From the NCBI RefSeq assembly GCF_900143525.1, contig NZ_FREZ01000003.1, positions 310,001-374,000 on the forward strand: a stretch of 64,000 nucleotides of DNA. The letters are read 5' to 3'. Position numbers and translations under genes: made by a program. Under the pieces are notes generated by a model, which saw only the letters and a program-made list of their open reading frames with translations, did no database searches and had not been told where the DNA came from. Within the stretch, counting starts at the first letter, position 1. The number at the start of each line of letters is the position of its first letter. This stretch comes from Ruegeria sp. Alg231-54. Lineage in GTDB: Bacteria > Pseudomonadota > Alphaproteobacteria > Rhodobacterales > Rhodobacteraceae. Positions 18,021-27,620 of this stretch are shown here, in pieces.

Positions 18021-19826
18021 ATGAGCCTGTTTTCCGTAAAAAACCTGAGCGTCCAGTTCAACACCGCCGACGGCGTTGTTGAGGCCGTAAAAGGCATCAG
18101 TTTTGACATCAATCCCGGCGAATGCCTGGGTATCGTGGGTGAAAGCGGGTCCGGCAAAAGCCAGACATTTATGGCAGCGATGGGCCTGCTGCCACCTGCC
18201 GGGCAGGCGACCGGTTCCGCCATGCTGAACGGTCAGGAAATTCTGAACCTGCCAGTGAACAAGCTGAACCAGATCCGTGGCGACGATGTCGGCATGATCT
18301 TCCAGGATCCCCTGACAGCCCTGACCCCGCACCTGCGTATTGGCCAACAAATGCGCGAAGTTCTGCAGGTTCACGAAGGGCTGCAAGGTTCGGCTGCTCG
18401 GGCGCGCTGTCTTGAATGGCTCGACCGTGTACGCATCCCTGAGGCTAAACGGCGTCTGGACCAATATCCGCATGAGCTTTCTGGCGGCATGCGCCAAAGG
18501 GTCATGATCGCCATGTCGATGCTGTGTAATCCAAAGTTGTTGATCGCGGACGAACCGACGACAGCGCTGGATGTAACCGTTCAGGCCGACATTCTGGACC
18601 TGATGGTACGCCTGCAAAAGGACGAAGGCACCGCGATTGCGCTGATTACGCACGACATGGGCGTTGTCGCACGCATGTGCGACCGCGTTCAGGTCATGCG
18701 ACTGGGTCAATTCGTCGAGGCCGGCGAGACGCGCGAAATCTTCCGGGCGCCTAAACACGACTACACCAAGACTTTGCTGGCCGCGATGCCCCGCATCGAC
18801 GCCGGTGACGCACCCAAGGCGCTGGAAAAAGTCGATGAGCCGCTACTGAAAGTCGACGACGTTAAAGTGCACTTCCCAATCCACGTCTCGGGCGGTTTGT
18901 TTGGGCACAAAGTACCTTTGAAAGCCGTCGATGGTGTCAGTTTTGACATCCGCAAGGGCGAAACATTGGGGGTTGTGGGCGAGTCCGGTTGCGGAAAGTC
19001 CACTCTGGCACGGGCTGTTCTGCAGCTGATCGAACCCAGCGCGGGCAATGTTAGCTGGCTGGGCCATCCAATTGTCGGTCTTAGAAGGGCCGAGTTGAAC
19101 AAGTACCGCAAGGACTTGCAGATCGTGTTCCAGGATCCGCTGGCCAGCCTCGATCCGCGTATGACCATCTCGGCCTCAATTGCGGAACCCTTGAAGACCT
19201 ATCGCCCTGACCTGACGGAGCGTGAACGCAAGAAACTGGTTGCCGAAATGATGGAACGGGTCGGCCTGAAGGCCAACATGATCAACCGCTATCCGCACGA
19301 GCTTTCGGGCGGTCAGAACCAGCGCGTCGGCATTGCACGGGCGATGATCAACAAACCCAAGCTGATCATCTGCGACGAAGCAGTGTCCGCGCTGGACGTG
19401 TCAATTCAGGCGCAGATCGTGGAATTGCTGCGCGAGTTGCAGCAGGAGTTCGGTCTGTCGATGATCTTCATCAGTCACGACCTGTCGGTTGTACGAGCGG
19501 TATCTAACCGGATCATGGTGCTGTATCTGGGCCGGATCGTGGAACTGGGCGACGGAGAAGTGATCTGTTCTGATCCGATCCACCCCTACACCAAATCGCT
19601 GATCTCGGCCGTGCCAATTCCGGACCCGGACGTGGAGCGCAGCCGCACGCGCCTGAAACTGCCGGGCGAATTGCCCTCACCGATGGATCCGAAAGCCGCG
19701 TTGCGTTTCCTCCCAAGTCGTCTGGCGGCTGGTGAAAATGACTATGTTCCTCTGTTGAGTGAAGTGAAGCCCAATCATTTTGTGGCCGAGCACGACCCGC
19801 TCGAGGCGATCATGGCAAAGGCATAA
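18021..19826 (+). CDS. oligopeptide ABC transporter, fused OppD-OppF ATPase
   Basis: A 601-residue protein with two complete ABC ATPase domains. The first (about 3-260) has Walker A GESGSGKSQ, signature LSGGMRQRV and Walker B LLIADEPTTALD. The second (about 275-550) has GESGCGKST, LSGGQNQRVGIARA and LIICDEAVSALD. Each half is followed by the short oligopeptide-transporter C-terminal extension, 'RAPKHDYTKTLLAAMP' and 'SDPIHPYTKSLISAVP'. In E. coli these are separate proteins OppD and OppF; the one-chain form is common in alphaproteobacteria. It powers import through OppBC. The ATG lies one base after the oppC stop. Confidence 0.92.
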   Translation: MSLFSVKNLSVQFNTADGVVEAVKGISFDINPGECLGIVGESGSGKSQTFMAAMGLLPPAGQATGSAMLNGQEILNLPVNKLNQIRGDDVGMIFQDPLTALTPHLRIGQQMREVLQVHEGLQGSAARARCLEWLDRVRIPEAKRRLDQYPHELSGGMRQRVMIAMSMLCNPKLLIADEPTTALDVTVQADILDLMVRLQKDEGTAIALITHDMGVVARMCDRVQVMRLGQFVEAGETREIFRAPKHDYTKTLLAAMPRIDAGDAPKALEKVDEPLLKVDDVKVHFPIHVSGGLFGHKVPLKAVDGVSFDIRKGETLGVVGESGCGKSTLARAVLQLIEPSAGNVSWLGHPIVGLRRAELNKYRKDLQIVFQDPLASLDPRMTISASIAEPLKTYRPDLTERERKKLVAEMMERVGLKANMINRYPHELSGGQNQRVGIARAMINKPKLIICDEAVSALDVSIQAQIVELLRELQQEFGLSMIFISHDLSVVRAVSNRIMVLYLGRIVELGDGEVICSDPIHPYTKSLISAVPIPDPDVERSRTRLKLPGELPSPMDPKAALRFLPSRLAAGENDYVPLLSEVKPNHFVAEHDPLEAIMAKA

Positions 19827-19832
19827 ACCAGC

Positions 19833-19870
19833 CTGCCCCGAAGCAAGTAATTGCCTTCGGGGCAGTTTTT
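19833..19870 (+). terminator. intrinsic terminator of the opp operon
   Basis: CTGCCCCGAAG pairs with CTTCGGGGCAG (extended by CAA/TTG past a one-base bulge), followed by TTTTT. This is a canonical rho-independent terminator right after the double ATPase gene. Confidence 0.9.
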
Positions 19871-20049
19871 GGGTGTTTCAGCGACTCTATTTTGTTTCCC
19901 TACTCTGCCTAATGCGCGCATATTCATCCTCTTTACCCCCTAAACCGAAACTTTCGAAGCTATGACTTAACCACATGAGTTGAGCGTTTGGACTTGCTAT
20001 TTCAACGGTAGCACGATTTCTCCCAATAGACCGGCACTGCCTACTTGCG

Positions 20050-20078
20050 TTGATTGTTCTAGCTGCGCACACTATGAG
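20050..20078 (+). promoter_or_regulatory. candidate galU promoter
   Basis: TTGATT and TATGAG with a 17-base spacer lie about 54 bases before the galU ATG, in an AT-richer stretch than the neighbouring genes. Pattern match only. Confidence 0.35.
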
Positions 20079-20131
20079 GTGGCGTCGACAAAACACTTTC
20101 ATACGGACAAGACTTTTTGCTGAGAGGTAGC

Positions 20132-21025
20132 ATGGCACGTAAGGTCACAAAGGCGATTTTTCCGGTTGCGGGTCTTGGTACTCGCTTTCTCCCCGCGACA
20201 AAATCGGTACCTAAGGAAATCATGACCCTTGTCGATCGCCCGCTAGTTCAATATGCAATCGACGAAGCTCGGGCGGCCGGGATTACCGAATTCATTTTTG
20301 TAACGTCCCGCGGAAAATCGGCGCTTGAGGACTATTTTGACCACAACCAAATCCTTGAACAAACGCTTAAGGAAAAGGGCAAAGACGACCTGTTGGAAAC
20401 GCTAAATGCGACCAACATGGAAAGCGGGGCAATCGCCTATATCCGGCAACACAAAGCTTTGGGTTTGGGTCACGCCGTATGGTGCGCACGCCGCCTGATC
20501 GGAGACGAACCATTTGCGGTCATGCTGCCCGACGACGTCATCGCGGGGGATAAGCCCTGCTTGCAGCAGATGATAGAAGCCTATGAAGAAACCGGCGGCA
20601 ATATGGTTGCCACCATGGAAGTTCCCTCGGAAAAGACAAGCTCTTACGGCGTTCTAGATGTCGGCGATAACATCGGCACAGTCGTGCGCGCGCGCGGCAT
20701 GGTCGAGAAACCGAAACCCGAGGAAGCACCATCCAATCTGGCGGTAATCGGCCGTTACATTCTGCGTCCGTCGGTGCTGTATAACCTCAATCAGAACAAG
20801 CAGGGCAGTGGCGGCGAAATTCAACTGACCGACGCAATCGCCGAAGATATCAGAAACGGTGTCCCGGTCTTCGGGTACAAATTCGACGGCCAGCGGTTTG
20901 ACTGCGGGTCCAAAGCGGGTTTCCTGCAGGCGACCGTCGCCTTTGCGCTGGCGCGCGATGACCTTCGAGAGGATTTGCAGAAATACCTGCACGACGTTGT
21001 CGCAACGGGTCAGGCAGCTCAGTAA
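20132..21025 (+). CDS. galU: UTP-glucose-1-phosphate uridylyltransferase
   Basis: A 297-residue GalU. The nucleotidyltransferase signature 'GLGTRFLPATKSVPKEIMT' is near the N-terminus, followed by 'DRPLVQYAIDEA', 'LGLGHAVWCARR', and the metal/sugar site 'VMLPDDVI'. It makes UDP-glucose for polysaccharides and glycolipids. ATG at 20132 has a GAGAGG site; the earlier in-frame codon has none. It stands alone between two intrinsic terminators, upstream of a DUF2793 gene and facing the GDP-fucose genes. Confidence 0.95.
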   Translation: MARKVTKAIFPVAGLGTRFLPATKSVPKEIMTLVDRPLVQYAIDEARAAGITEFIFVTSRGKSALEDYFDHNQILEQTLKEKGKDDLLETLNATNMESGAIAYIRQHKALGLGHAVWCARRLIGDEPFAVMLPDDVIAGDKPCLQQMIEAYEETGGNMVATMEVPSEKTSSYGVLDVGDNIGTVVRARGMVEKPKPEEAPSNLAVIGRYILRPSVLYNLNQNKQGSGGEIQLTDAIAEDIRNGVPVFGYKFDGQRFDCGSKAGFLQATVAFALARDDLREDLQKYLHDVVATGQAAQ

Positions 21026-21070
21026 CCAAGATTGCAGCCTTGACGACGAGGTAAACGGCATCGATTTAAG

Positions 21071-21102
21071 GGCAAACTGCGGGCATTGCAGTTTGCCTTT
21101 TT
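21071..21102 (+). terminator. intrinsic terminator of galU
   Basis: GGCAAACTGC pairs perfectly with GCAGTTTGCC around a 7-base loop and is followed by TTTTTC. A textbook rho-independent terminator 45 bases after galU. Confidence 0.93.
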
Positions 21103-21272
21103 CTTTCGATGTGGATGAAAAGCCCTGGGGGCAATTGAGCAGACCTTCACTCCCGCGAAGTGTTGGCACGGCATTAACCGAGCGTTCGTATCGGTCAGGC
21201 GGGATTCATGTGAGGCGCGGCAGTCTGGCGCGCAACGCAATTGTCGTTCAGACAGCCAACGGAGAATGCCCT

Positions 21273-22349
21273 TTGTCCCAAAGTTCGCCCAAATTGAACC
21301 TGCCATTCCTGCAATCGTCGCAAGCGCAAAAGCACGTCACGCATAATGAAGCCCAGAGACGCCTTGATCTGGTCGTCCAGCTTTGAATTGAGTCTACTAA
21401 TGCCTCGACCCCGCCCGCAGTTCCGGCGCAGGGTGAGCTTTATGCCCTTGGGTCGACGCCCTCCGGCGATTGGTCGGATCATGCGGGAGAACTTGCAGCT
21501 TGGTTAGACAATTGCTGGCATTTCATAACGCCCAAATCGGGCTGGCGCGCGTGGGACCAAGAGAATAATCGTCTGACAATTTGGGACGGGTCAGCATGGG
21601 TCGAACCCCCGACCACGACGCAGAACCTGCCAGGCGTCGGAATTGCCACCGGGCACGACACGACCGATCGTCTTTCAGTACGCGCGCCGGCAACCTTGCT
21701 AAGCCACGAGGGTGCCGGGCATCAACTGAAGATCAACAAGGCAAATACGGGTGAGACCGCATCCCTTTTGTTTCAATCCAACTGGACCGGACATGCGGAA
21801 ATGGGTCTGTCCGGTAGCACAGGCTTTTCCATCAAGGTCTCGCCGGATGGGAACAATTGGCCCGAAGCGCCGAGCTTTGATCCAACGTCCGGGGTGGCCT
21901 CTGGCACGGCCGTGCAAAACAGCGCGGAAGACACAACTGCGGGCCGCCTGATGCGGGCTGACTATGGCTATGGGCCCGGAAATCTTTTGGGGGCGGTCAC
22001 GCAAAGTGACGGAACCCCGACCGGCGCTGTGATTGAACGAGGAGTCACACCGAGTGGTGATTTCGTCCGGTTTGCTGATGGTACCCAGATTTGCACCGCT
22101 TCACTGGATGCAACGACATGCACAAACACAGAAGGTGCACTGTATGCAAGCTCGTCGGAAACATGGGATTTTCCAACTGCTTTTGCTGCGGGCACGACGC
22201 CGGCACTCAGCGGCAGCGGAGGTTCAATCGGCAGGTTTATCGGGTTTGATGGACCGACCGACACTCAGGCCGCGTACAAAATTCTTTCGTCCGCTTCCGA
22301 CGCGGCGGCCTTGCCACCATCGGCCATAGCAATTGGCCGCTGGTTCTGA
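21273..22349 (+). pseudogene. DUF2793 family gene interrupted by one in-frame TGA
   Basis: The frame from TTG at 21273 (GGAGA 7 bases upstream) begins LPFLQSSQAQKHVTHNEA, the hallmark opening of DUF2793 proteins, and runs to LVVQL, then hits TGA at 21384-21386. The same frame then continues without any further stop to 22349, reading the expected DUF2793 continuation (…GELYALGSTPSGDW…GWRAWDQENNRLTIWDG) and a further Gly/Thr-rich domain. No frameshift is needed, so a single base change explains it. DUF2793 proteins are surface or tail-fibre-like in outlook, with unknown function. The gene is either recently inactivated, read through, or affected by a sequencing error. Confidence 0.85.
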
Positions 22350-22360
22350 TCCGCCAGACT

Positions 22361-22380
22361 GCCCGGATCTGTGCCCGGGC
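22361..22380. terminator. short hairpin between convergent DUF2793 and fcl genes
   Basis: GCCCGG pairs with CCGGGC around an 8-base loop, between the stops of two convergent genes. There is no T-tract on either strand, so its role as terminator is uncertain. Confidence 0.3.
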
Positions 22381-22382
22381 GG

Positions 22383-23378
22383 TCACTTCGCGCGAAGTTC
22401 TGCCTCGGGTTGCTCTAGAAACCAGGCATAGGTTTCGCGAATACCGTCTTCGATCCTGATAGTCGCGCGCCATCCCATGTCGGCCAGCCGGGAAACGTCC
22501 ATCAGCTTTCGCATGGTACCGTCCGGCTTGCTGACGTCTTGCGTAATCCGCCCAGTGAACTCGGTGATCTTTGCAATCATCGCTGCCAGTTCCGCGATTG
22601 AGATATCTTCACCACATCCCACGTTGATATGGCTCAGCATGGGTTGGGTATTCGCCTCATATGCAGCACGGCGCAGGTCCATTACGAACAAAGACGCCTC
22701 AGCCATGTCGTCAACATGCAGAAACTCGCGCCGGGGCTTACCTGTGCCCCAGATGACAACTTCTTCCAGATCATCCCGGCGTGCCTCGTGAAATCGGCGG
22801 ATCAGGGCGGGTAGGACGTGACTGTTTTCAGGGTGAAAATTATCGCCAGGACCATACAGGTTTGTCGGCATCACGGAACGATAGTCCAGGCCGTACTGCC
22901 GATTGTAGCTTTCACACAGCTTGATTCCGGCAATCTTTGCCACGGCATAGGGTTCGTTTGTCGGCTCTAGCACACCTGTCAGCAGGGCATCTTCGCGCAT
23001 TGGCTGCGGCACAGCGCGCGGATAGATGCAGGAACTGCCCAACTGCAGCAGGTTTTTGACCCCCGCGGCAAACGCCTGATGGATCACGTTGCACTCGATC
23101 ATCAGGTTTTTGTAAATGAAATCAGCCGGGTAGGTGTTGTTGGCATGGATACCGCCGACTTTAGCCGCCGCCAGAATGACAACGTCTGGGCGCTCGGCTT
23201 GCATGAAATCGGCGACAGCGGCTTGATTGGTCAGATCAAGTTCCGCACGGGTCCGTGTTACAAGTTCCAGCGCCTCACCTGATGCCTGACGGTCTTGCAA
23301 GCGACGCAGGATTGCGCCGCCGACCATGCCGCGGTGCCCGGCGACGTAGATCTTGCGCATGCCCCCTGCGTTAGCCAT
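22383..23378 (-). CDS. fcl: GDP-L-fucose synthase
   Basis: An NAD(P)-binding short-chain epimerase/reductase of about 331 residues. The Rossmann motif '[15 protein letters not shown]' is at the N-terminus, with '[12 protein letters not shown]' (active-site Ser), '[10 protein letters not shown]' (catalytic Tyr and Lys) and the GDP-sugar segment '[11 protein letters not shown]'. It converts GDP-4-keto-6-deoxymannose to GDP-L-fucose. The start at 23378 overlaps the end of gmd by 8 bases; ATG at 23360, exactly at the Rossmann motif, is the alternative. It directly follows gmd, whose product it uses. Confidence 0.93.
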   Translation of the reverse strand: MANAGGMRKIYVAGHRGMVGGAILRRLQDRQASGEALELVTRTRAELDLTNQAAVADFMQAERPDVVILAAAKVGGIHANNTYPADFIYKNLMIECNVIHQAFAAGVKNLLQLGSSCIYPRAVPQPMREDALLTGVLEPTNEPYAVAKIAGIKLCESYNRQYGLDYRSVMPTNLYGPGDNFHPENSHVLPALIRRFHEARRDDLEEVVIWGTGKPRREFLHVDDMAEASLFVMDLRRAAYEANTQPMLSHINVGCGEDISIAELAAMIAKITEFTGRITQDVSKPDGTMRKLMDVSRLADMGWRATIRIEDGIRETYAWFLEQPEAELRAK

Positions 23379-24495
23379 TTTCAAGCGTGACCGGTAATTC
23401 ATAACCATGCTGTTTCAGCAAGGCATGCCGTTTGGCTGTCTTCAGGTCCTCGGTGATCATTTCAACGCACATCTGCTGAACCGTCAGTTCCGGCTCCCAG
23501 CCCAGTTTGTTTTTGGCGTTCGAAGGATCGCCAAGCAATGTTTCCACTTCGGCCGGGCGGAAATATTGCGGGTCGATGCGCATGATCACGTCGCCGGGTT
23601 TCAACGCAGGTGCACTATCGCCCTCGACGGATTTGACCATCGCGATTTCATCGACGCCTGTACCTGAGAATTCAAGCGTCACGCCCAGTTCAGCGGCAGA
23701 CCATTCGATGAATTGCCGCACCGCATACTGTACACCCGTTGCGATAACAAAGTCCTCGGGGGCGTCCTGTTGCAGCATCAACCATTGCATCCGGACGTAA
23801 TCCTTGGCGTGCCCCCAGTCGCGCAGGCTGTCGATGTTGCCCATGTAAAGGCAGCTTTCAAGACCCTGGGCAATGTTGGAGAGACCACGGGTGATCTTGC
23901 GCGTCACAAAGGTTTCGCCCCGGCGTGGGCTTTCGTGATTGAACAGGATGCCGTTGCACGCATACATGCCATACGCTTCGCGGTAGTTCACTGTAATCCA
24001 ATAGGAATACAGCTTGGCCACCGCATAAGGGGAACGCGGATAAAACGGCGTTGTTTCGCGTTGCGGTGTTTCTTGGACCAATCCGTACAGTTCGGACGTG
24101 GACGCCTGATAAAAGCGTGTCTTTTTCTCAAGACCCAGAAAGCGGATCGCCTCGAGAAGGCGCAACGTACCGATCGCGTCGACATCAGCGGTATACTCCG
24201 GCGATTCAAAACTGACCGCCACGTGGGACTGAGCGCCAAGGTTATACACCTCGTCCGGCTGAACCTCTTGAATGATGCGCGTCAGGTTCGATGTATCGCT
24301 TAGGTCACCGTAATGCAGGTGCAGGCGCGGATTGGGCACATGCGGGTCCTGATAAATGTGGTCAATGCGCTGTGTGTTGAACGAAGATGCACGGCGCTTG
24401 ATCCCATGGACTTCATATCCTTTTTCCAGCAAAAGCTCAGCAAGATAAGATCCGTCCTGCCCTGTAATACCAGTCACCAATGCTGTTTTTGTCAT
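23371..24495 (-). CDS. gmd: GDP-mannose 4,6-dehydratase
   Basis: A 374-residue enzyme. It starts '[30 protein letters not shown]' in pattern (NADP-binding GxxGxxG), with 'SELYG' and '[15 protein letters not shown]' (catalytic Tyr/Lys), and '[16 protein letters not shown]', all hallmarks of Gmd. It makes GDP-4-keto-6-deoxymannose, the precursor of GDP-fucose and GDP-rhamnose. ATG at 24495 was chosen because homology begins there; the frame is open further upstream. With fcl it forms a two-gene GDP-L-fucose pathway, probably for surface polysaccharide. Confidence 0.95.
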   Translation of the reverse strand: MTKTALVTGITGQDGSYLAELLLEKGYEVHGIKRRASSFNTQRIDHIYQDPHVPNPRLHLHYGDLSDTSNLTRIIQEVQPDEVYNLGAQSHVAVSFESPEYTADVDAIGTLRLLEAIRFLGLEKKTRFYQASTSELYGLVQETPQRETTPFYPRSPYAVAKLYSYWITVNYREAYGMYACNGILFNHESPRRGETFVTRKITRGLSNIAQGLESCLYMGNIDSLRDWGHAKDYVRMQWLMLQQDAPEDFVIATGVQYAVRQFIEWSAAELGVTLEFSGTGVDEIAMVKSVEGDSAPALKPGDVIMRIDPQYFRPAEVETLLGDPSNAKNKLGWEPELTVQQMCVEMITEDLKTAKRHALLKQHGYELPVTLENG

Positions 24496-24623
24496 AGCCG
24501 CGATCCGAGAATATCTGATTTGCTTTTTGCAGCCTCTGAAACAGCAATAAACTCCTGAATGCAACCCTGCGCCGCGGTCGGGCTTTGATTTCACATGAGC
24601 AGACCCACGCCTGCGCAAAAGTT

Positions 24624-25508
24624 TCAGGTCGACGCGTACAGAGGCACCGATCCCTTTGCGCCTTCCGAAAGCGCTTTGCTCTGATCGCTGCGAACCTTTT
24701 CATACAGCGCCAGCGCATCGGCAGAAAACAACTCGGCTGGTGGCTGAACGTGAACAAAGTTGCTTTGGCCGTCCTGCCCGCGCGCGAGCATGGCATAGTC
24801 TCTCTCGGCCACCAGCTGCTTGGCATTCGGGTTGAGATAGCGGATCGCAAGACCAATTCGCCGGTCGCCCGATTGATTGGGACCTGAACCGTGGATCGTC
24901 AGCCCGTGATGCAGGGACATCTGCCCCGGTGCCAATTCGATGTGGGTCTTGTCTTCCTCGGCGACATACACTGCAACCTCTTGTCCGCGCGACAGAAGAT
25001 TGGTGTCTGAATACGTATCGTTATGCGGAAGGATCGGGTTCTTGTGGCTGGCGCGCACAAAATCCATGCATCCACTTTCGACCGTTGCCGGCGAAAGCGC
25101 AATCCAGGCGGTGACTTGATCCGGGGTTTCACCCATACCCCAGTAGGTCAAATCCTGGTGCATTCCGACGGTATGGGCTGTGTCCGGCTCTTTAATGAAG
25201 AATTCAGCTGACCAGACCATGATATCCGGCCCCAATACGCCCTCGACCACATCCAATACGCGGGGATCCGTCGCGACACGCGCCGCAAGCGGCATCACCA
25301 GATGTGCGTTTACCCGTTTATAGGTGTTCAACGGCAAGGGCAGATCCGCCTCAAGCCAGTCCTGTTCTATCCGCTCAAGCTCAGCGCGGGTTTCGGTGGC
25401 CTCGGTTTCGGAAAAGATGGTCAGCGGGAAAAGAAACCCATCCTCCCAATATTTGTCGGATTGCGCCTGGCTAAGTACGACATCACGCGTTGGGGTGCTT
25501 TCAGACAT
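24624..25508 (-). CDS. phytanoyl-CoA dioxygenase (PhyH) family Fe(II)/2-oxoglutarate oxygenase
   Basis: A 294-residue oxygenase. The metal triad is visible: His117 and Asp119 in MHQDLTYWG, and His206 in 'TIHGSGPN', with Arg216 or Arg223 downstream placed to hold 2-oxoglutarate. Family members hydroxylate a wide range of substrates, so the reaction is not predictable from sequence. ATG at 25508 has AGAAGG 8 bases upstream, so the frame extension to 25631 is not used. It lies 128 bp upstream of gmd on the same strand; an operon with the GDP-fucose genes is possible but not shown. Confidence 0.85.
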   Translation of the reverse strand: MSESTPTRDVVLSQAQSDKYWEDGFLFPLTIFSETEATETRAELERIEQDWLEADLPLPLNTYKRVNAHLVMPLAARVATDPRVLDVVEGVLGPDIMVWSAEFFIKEPDTAHTVGMHQDLTYWGMGETPDQVTAWIALSPATVESGCMDFVRASHKNPILPHNDTYSDTNLLSRGQEVAVYVAEEDKTHIELAPGQMSLHHGLTIHGSGPNQSGDRRIGLAIRYLNPNAKQLVAERDYAMLARGQDGQSNFVHVQPPAELFSADALALYEKVRSDQSKALSEGAKGSVPLYAST

Positions 25509-25764
25509 CTGGTATACCTTCTCGAAAACTTGCTTTCCCAGAGTTTTACCCTGCGCTGCCCGCAGGGCGCTTATCCTATCTGCGACGATAAGTTCAGCTT
25601 TGCCTTTGGGGCAAGTCACCTCGCGTTTCATTTCTGAAACGCTTTCGTGCTTTCAAAACTCTGGCCTAATCCACACGGATCAGACCCTTTTATTAGATTG
25701 AGGGCACGACCAAACTCTCCCGGATCAAACGCGTCGCCCGAAAGCCAAAACCAGAGTTCACGTT

Positions 25765-26634
25765 TCAGCATCCCAGCTGAGCGAAAACACCTATGCTGCC
25801 TACATTCACCAGCCCGCTGCCATCGCCGCAGCGAATAACACGGGTGTTCGGGTCTATCATCTCAGGCTGATCGCTATAGGCAATCAAGCCACTTCCCAGC
25901 ACCGTATACAGCCCGCCGGGCTGGGGTTCCGAGTAATAGCCCTGGACCTGTACAACGCCAACGGCCTCGGCGAACAGCCCGGCTTCCAGACGCTCGGCCC
26001 TGATCCCGTCGCGTGTTGGCTGTCCAACGACCCGGACAAGATCACCCGGCGACAGATGTTGCGGCTCAAGCCCACTGACAACGCTTGCCCCGATCACAGT
26101 CCGGGCCTGAAGGTCAGGCCCAAGATATGTGCCCGACAAACGCACTTCGTGCCCAGTGTTTGTCAGTCTTTCGATGTGTGAAGCGCGCACAGACTGACCT
26201 TGCCACAATCCGCTGATCGCGACCCAATCGCCGACCTGAATGTCCTCACGCCGCTCAAACGCAACTTCAGTTCCAAGAACCGATATCTTGCCGTCCTGCA
26301 CGCTGGACACTGGTCCGACCAGAGGCAGGACTTGACGGATATGTTTTGCGTGCCACCCGCCATTTTCCTGAGTTACAACAACCGCAACGGTATGACCCGG
26401 CTTCAACTCGCCCGCAGTGATCAGAGGAACCGAGTCGGCAACCAGCATCTGGCCATCGAACAGAATATGCTGCCCATTCACATGGATGCTGCCCAGATGG
26501 GTGATCGTGCCCACGATACCGGTGCCGATAATGCCACCTTCACGATCAGTTTCACCTTTGTCTTCGGCCTGAATCGGAGCAGGCAGCCAAGACATCAAAA
26601 AAAACGCCGCGAGCACACGAAAAAAAACACCCAT
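25765..26634 (-). CDS. exported DUF5666 domain protein
   Basis: A 289-residue protein with a signal peptide (residues 1-23, cleavage near PIQA). The mature part consists of repeated small beta-rich units with 'G.V..I….I.V.G' spacing, the DUF5666 pattern, where each unit reads like an OB-type barrel. No catalytic motif is seen and the function is unknown. GAGGA at the end of the upstream DUF6502 gene serves as ribosome site and the two genes are separated by 2 bases, so they are coupled. The same two families are found together elsewhere in alphaproteobacteria as far as I recall. Confidence 0.75.
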   Translation of the reverse strand: MGVFFRVLAAFFLMSWLPAPIQAEDKGETDREGGIIGTGIVGTITHLGSIHVNGQHILFDGQMLVADSVPLITAGELKPGHTVAVVVTQENGGWHAKHIRQVLPLVGPVSSVQDGKISVLGTEVAFERREDIQVGDWVAISGLWQGQSVRASHIERLTNTGHEVRLSGTYLGPDLQARTVIGASVVSGLEPQHLSPGDLVRVVGQPTRDGIRAERLEAGLFAEAVGVVQVQGYYSEPQPGGLYTVLGSGLIAYSDQPEMIDPNTRVIRCGDGSGLVNVGSIGVFAQLGC

Positions 26635-26636
26635 AC

Positions 26637-27467
26637 TTACTCATCCTCTTTCGGGTTTCTACTTTGCGCTTTCTGCGGCGAGGGCAGGACAAAAGCGCCC
26701 GCTGCAAATCGACCGCTGTGATCGCCATCACTGTCTTTATCCTGCAGCTCGCGGGCCAGGGAATTGATCTCTTGCAGCAGTGCTTGCGCCCGGTCTGACG
26801 AGAATTGACGCAACTCTTCAATCGATTCTGACGACAGATGAGAATACCGCACCGCACGGTCAAAATTGCGTGGGGCATCCGGTTCTGCCAGCAGGTTCTG
26901 TGTTGCCACTGCCAAATGCGCAGACAGCGTCGCCTCATAGGCCGCCACTTGTTCAGCGCTACCAACTGAAGGAAGAAAGGCTTGGGACAACAGGCGAAGC
27001 TCGCCTTTTCCGACCTGTTCCACATTTTTTTGAACGACCAAGGTTTCCAGAACGGTACCTGGGGCCATGTCCACACGCGCACGCCGCACCAGATCATCAA
27101 ATCCCGGCCCAGTTGCGTCGCCTTTACGGCTCAGAATCCGAGGCGCGCCCAAGTCGTCCAGAAATTCGGGCGTCGTCGACCAATAGCTGATGACCAATGC
27201 CGCCGCATTACAACTGCGCTTCAACGGGGCATCATCGTCGATGTGGCGTAGCCTTTTGACATCCTTGCGATGCAGACCCGTCAACAGACTGGCGTGACTG
27301 TCGCTTAGCTTTCCGTCCGTGCTTTGCTCAGCTGCCGTCAGCAAGGCCAGTTTTAGAGCTTCGGTCGCGGAGCCAAGCGTGACCCCATGCGCAACCATTG
27401 CCCGCGCCAGTGGGACCAGCAACGCAGACAGCGCGGTTTCAAGAGGAGGTTTGGGATCATTCGACAT
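26637..27467 (-). CDS. DUF6502 family protein
   Basis: A 276-residue soluble protein, largely helical. The N-terminal part 'LARAMVAHGVTL' and the 'SLLTGLHRKDVKRLR' segment look like the winged-helix opening of DUF6502 proteins, suggesting nucleic-acid or protein binding; no enzyme motif is evident. ATG at 27467 is chosen; GTG at 27482 would add five residues. It is the first gene of a pair with the exported DUF5666 protein and is divergent from the adenylation-enzyme operon, sharing a 150-bp control region with it. Confidence 0.7.
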   Translation of the reverse strand: MSNDPKPPLETALSALLVPLARAMVAHGVTLGSATEALKLALLTAAEQSTDGKLSDSHASLLTGLHRKDVKRLRHIDDDAPLKRSCNAAALVISYWSTTPEFLDDLGAPRILSRKGDATGPGFDDLVRRARVDMAPGTVLETLVVQKNVEQVGKGELRLLSQAFLPSVGSAEQVAAYEATLSAHLAVATQNLLAEPDAPRNFDRAVRYSHLSSESIEELRQFSSDRAQALLQEINSLARELQDKDSDGDHSGRFAAGAFVLPSPQKAQSRNPKEDE

Positions 27468-27540
27468 TTGGGCACTCGTCACGGATTGGTAGTTGATAAC
27501 ATTTTCCTAGAATTAACGAATTCAACGCTTTCGTGTTCAA

Positions 27541-27600
27541 AATGTGATCGAATGTGACCTTTAATGGGAATTTTTCCCATTATCACTAAGGTGTGACCCC
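27541..27600. promoter_or_regulatory. repeat-rich control region upstream of the adenylation operon
   Basis: Two direct repeats AATGTGA at 27541 and 27551 are spaced exactly 10 bases apart, and a third partial copy GTGTGACC lies at 27591. Between them is a perfect 9-bp inverted repeat, TAATGGGAA and TTCCCATTA, with a 3-base TTT centre (27562-27582). The ribosome site GGAGA is at 27611. This layout suggests an activator site plus an operator or leader hairpin; the regulator is not identified. Confidence 0.5.
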
Positions 27601-27620
27601 TTCTTGAACTGGAGAATGCC

